This document shows positions 61,837 to 64,000 of a stretch of 64,000 nt of DNA, piece by piece; within the stretch, counting starts at the first letter, position 1; every line of letters begins with the position of its first letter. This stretch comes from Coffea arabica (taxonomy: Eukaryota > Streptophyta > Magnoliopsida > Gentianales > Rubiaceae): NCBI RefSeq assembly GCF_036785885.1, contig NC_092329.1, positions 5,208,001 to 5,272,000 of the forward strand, written 5' to 3'. Made by a program: the position numbers and the translations under genes. A model generated the notes under the pieces. That model was not told the origin of the DNA. It saw only the letters and a program-made list of their open reading frames with translations, and did not search any database.

Positions 61837-62346
61837 CAAAATTTGAAATTAAAATTCAAAATTTACTCATGTATCACATATCTAATGATAATAATATATA
61901 TACTTACAGTATATATAAGATTAATCATTTTCGTAATATGTTGTTTACTCGTTTTCTCCCACAATTTGGAGCCAAGAAGAATGGGCCTCAAACAACGTTC
62001 ATCCCAATGCCAAGCAACCCAATCCGGTTACGCTACGACATCCCTAAATCATCCGTTTATCGCATGAGCGCTGCTTGGAAAAAGTCCAAGTGGGCCAAAA
62101 ACTCTGAAAAGGATCACTGGTGTGGACCCAGGTTGGAAGAATTTGACTAAGCAACTGGTGGCACAGTTCTATTGTCTTCTTCCACTCTTTTGGTCATGAA
62201 AGATCGAAGAAGCAGCATCATAACTTTCATTAAGGGCAGAAGAAGAAATTTAAGATTCAAAGTAGTGTTAATTACATATATCTCCCTTAAGATTTGACCA
62301 AACTATCATTCAAACCCCAAGATTCGGCCAAATAACAAAAAACCCC

Positions 62347-62898
62347 CTTGAAGTTAGGGGTGTGCAAAATCAAAAAATTCCCATTTACTGACCGAATTCG
62401 AATTAAATTCGGAATTTTCGAATCGGTAAATCGGAAATCGGAATCGAATTCGGGTTTTCCGAATTCATATATTTCGAATTTGGTTCGAATTCGGTAATGG
62501 AGTTTTTCAAATCAGAATTTCCGATTTCGAATTCACAATTCGAAATCGGAATTCGAATTCACAATTCGAAATCGGAATTCGAATTCCGATTTCGAATTCA
62601 AATTCATTTTTAATATATAAATATATTTTTTATACATGTAATTATAAAATTTATACTATATAATATTATATAAAATTTATATAATTTATATAATATAATA
62701 TATTTTATATTATATAATAATATATAAATTTTTCCGAATTCGGTGAAATCGAAATTTATCGAATTCCGAATTGAATTCGGAATTGGTGAATTCGAAATCG
62801 AATTTGATCGAATTATCAGATACCAAAATTTCGAAAAATTTCGAATTCAAAGTTCCGAATTACCGATTTCGAATTTGATGCACACCCCTACTTGAAGT
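62347..62898. mobile_element. hAT-type foldback element with 8-bp target-site duplication
   Basis: The element is 62355-62890 (536 bp), flanked by identical CTTGAAGT at 62347-62354 and 62891-62898. The ends are perfect 11-bp inverted repeats: TAGGGGTGTGC at the left, GCACACCCCTA at the right. The interior is made of short degenerate palindromic units on GAATTCGAAATCGG and an AT-only core (about 62600-62730), with no coding capacity. It interrupts the dispersed repeat also seen at 388-596. Confidence 0.92.
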
Positions 62899-64000
62899 AA
62901 CTTCCGTTAAATATTCGAAACAAAACCAGTGAAAAGACTAAATTCCACAATTGCAAATGACATAATTTAAACAAAATCCTTATCACCCTCTTGTTTTATT
63001 TTCCTTTTTAGTTTATCTTCGTCTTCTTCATGACTAATATTTGGAGGATTTTAATGGAATGCTCATAACAATGACAGCCTGACTTTGTTGGCTACCATCA
63101 ACCTCACCCGTGACCATCGATTATTGCTAGCAAATGGCAAAATTCAGTGAAATTTTCACCTAATACTCAAATTTGTTTGCATAGATGGCAATTCTTGCCT
63201 TATATTGGGCAAAAGAATGGATGCAAATAGCCTAAATCAACAGCTGCTCCTTTCCTTCTCCACTCAAATGTAAGATCAATCCCACAATATTTACTTCAAA
63301 ACACTCATTACGGTGCACAAATATGAACAAGTCCACAAATTAGCAAACTTTTATTAAGGAATCGCCAATCAAGAGACAAGAACCCCAAACGTCTAAATCC
63401 ATTTCATCTCTTCGGATCCACAATTCCAATTAAGATTTTTGTTCATAAGAAGATCCTCGTCGAGCAAATAGGAATCTTGATAAGCTCAATCTTTTTTGCC
63501 TAAGACTAGTTTGGAGTCATTAATTGAAGAAAAAACAAACAGAAAAAATCCATGATAACCATTTGCTTGTCTGAAATTTGGAGATTAAAGAATCTTCAGG
63601 GATGCTCAAGCTGCACTTTGGAGGGTTGTGGAAGGTTCTTGATATTTCTGCAAATTAAAATGATGTTGTAAAGTAAAACACATAGAATTTGGAGTTTTGC
63701 TTTTAATTAAAAAAAAAAGAATAAAAAGAAGATGGAGGAAGCGGCAATAGACAAATTGGTTGGAGTAAGTTGCTTGGGAAGGAAGTGAGAAAAGTAGGAA
63801 TTCCAAAAGGAAGGGAAGCAGTGGACTCTTTCAATTTACGACTGCCATTTTTCCTTTTTTAGGTAGAGTATAGATGAAACTAATTTTTTGGGTACTTAGC
63901 AAAGAAAACAGTAATAAATAGGTACTATAAGGGCATATTATTGGACACTGACAATAAATTTTTACTAACAACTACACCATCTCTAACGGCACAAGACACT

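Larger units (their letters stand above)
56373..64000. other. 7.6-kb intergenic region right of the WRKY gene
   Basis: The left part (56373-57000) is the WRKY leader and promoter. Beyond that I see no supported gene to the window end. Contents are a diverged tandem duplication (57376-58220), a possible LTR or TRIM fragment near 59090-59225, a small tandem repeat near 61770-61835, a C-run at 61602, a hAT foldback element (62355-62890) nested in another repeat, and poly-A/T runs. The open frame at 61803-62150 gives an unfamiliar protein with no start context and is not called. Confidence 0.6.

Noticed and set aside
61803-62150. 115-codon open frame ending WCGPRLEEFD
   Set aside because: The second half has a protein-like composition, but the first half is AT-rich repeat, there is no start context or splice support, and no family is recognised.

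Overview
This window is a gene-containing stretch of plant nuclear DNA, almost certainly from a eudicot. It has AT-rich intergenic DNA, GT-AG introns, plant-only gene families (WRKY group IId, a KIN-4/FRA1 kinesin, an inactive LRR receptor kinase) and many short non-autonomous transposons. I cannot fix the species from sequence alone. No bacterial, viral, CRISPR or organellar features were seen.

Six protein-coding genes are supported, and I rebuilt each exon by exon. From left to right they are: SCE1, a SUMO E2 enzyme (minus, 1244-6034, 5 exons, 160 aa); an FRA1/KIN-4 kinesin (plus, 17551-28333, 25 exons, 1042 aa); a small plant protein of unknown function with a C-terminal Cys/His motif (minus, 30288-32169, 2 exons, 175 aa); an LRR receptor-like pseudokinase like At5g67200 (minus, 34557-39845, 2 exons, 671 aa); an intronless secreted LRR protein like At4g06744 (minus, 47434-48690, 418 aa); and a WRKY7/15-type group IId transcription factor (minus, 54845-56372, 3 exons, 362 aa). 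They do not form a pathway cluster. FRA1 and the secreted LRR protein both relate to the cell wall, and the pseudokinase, WRKY factor and SCE1 belong to signalling and stress families, but nothing suggests shared function beyond ordinary synteny.

The intergenic and intronic DNA is rich in small mobile elements. There are two hAT-type foldback elements with 8-bp target-site duplications (40732-41126 and 62355-62890). A tRNA-derived SINE has a 12-bp duplication (45717-45930), and an 87-bp mini-SINE has a 16-bp duplication (33443-33529). A decayed RNase H domain, probably the 3' end of a LINE, lies at 43750-44170. At least eight copies of a MITE family with GTGTTTGGAT-like ends are present, one in a FRA1 intron and one in the receptor-kinase intron. 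Several local tandem duplications occur, and the most notable copied most of SCE1 exon 3 into the neighbouring intron.

I found no clearly new biological system. The most unusual observations are the partial SCE1 exon duplication, the hAT-like foldback elements filled with short self-complementary monomers, the mini-SINE, and a foldback element whose arms switch from pyrimidine-rich to purine-rich.
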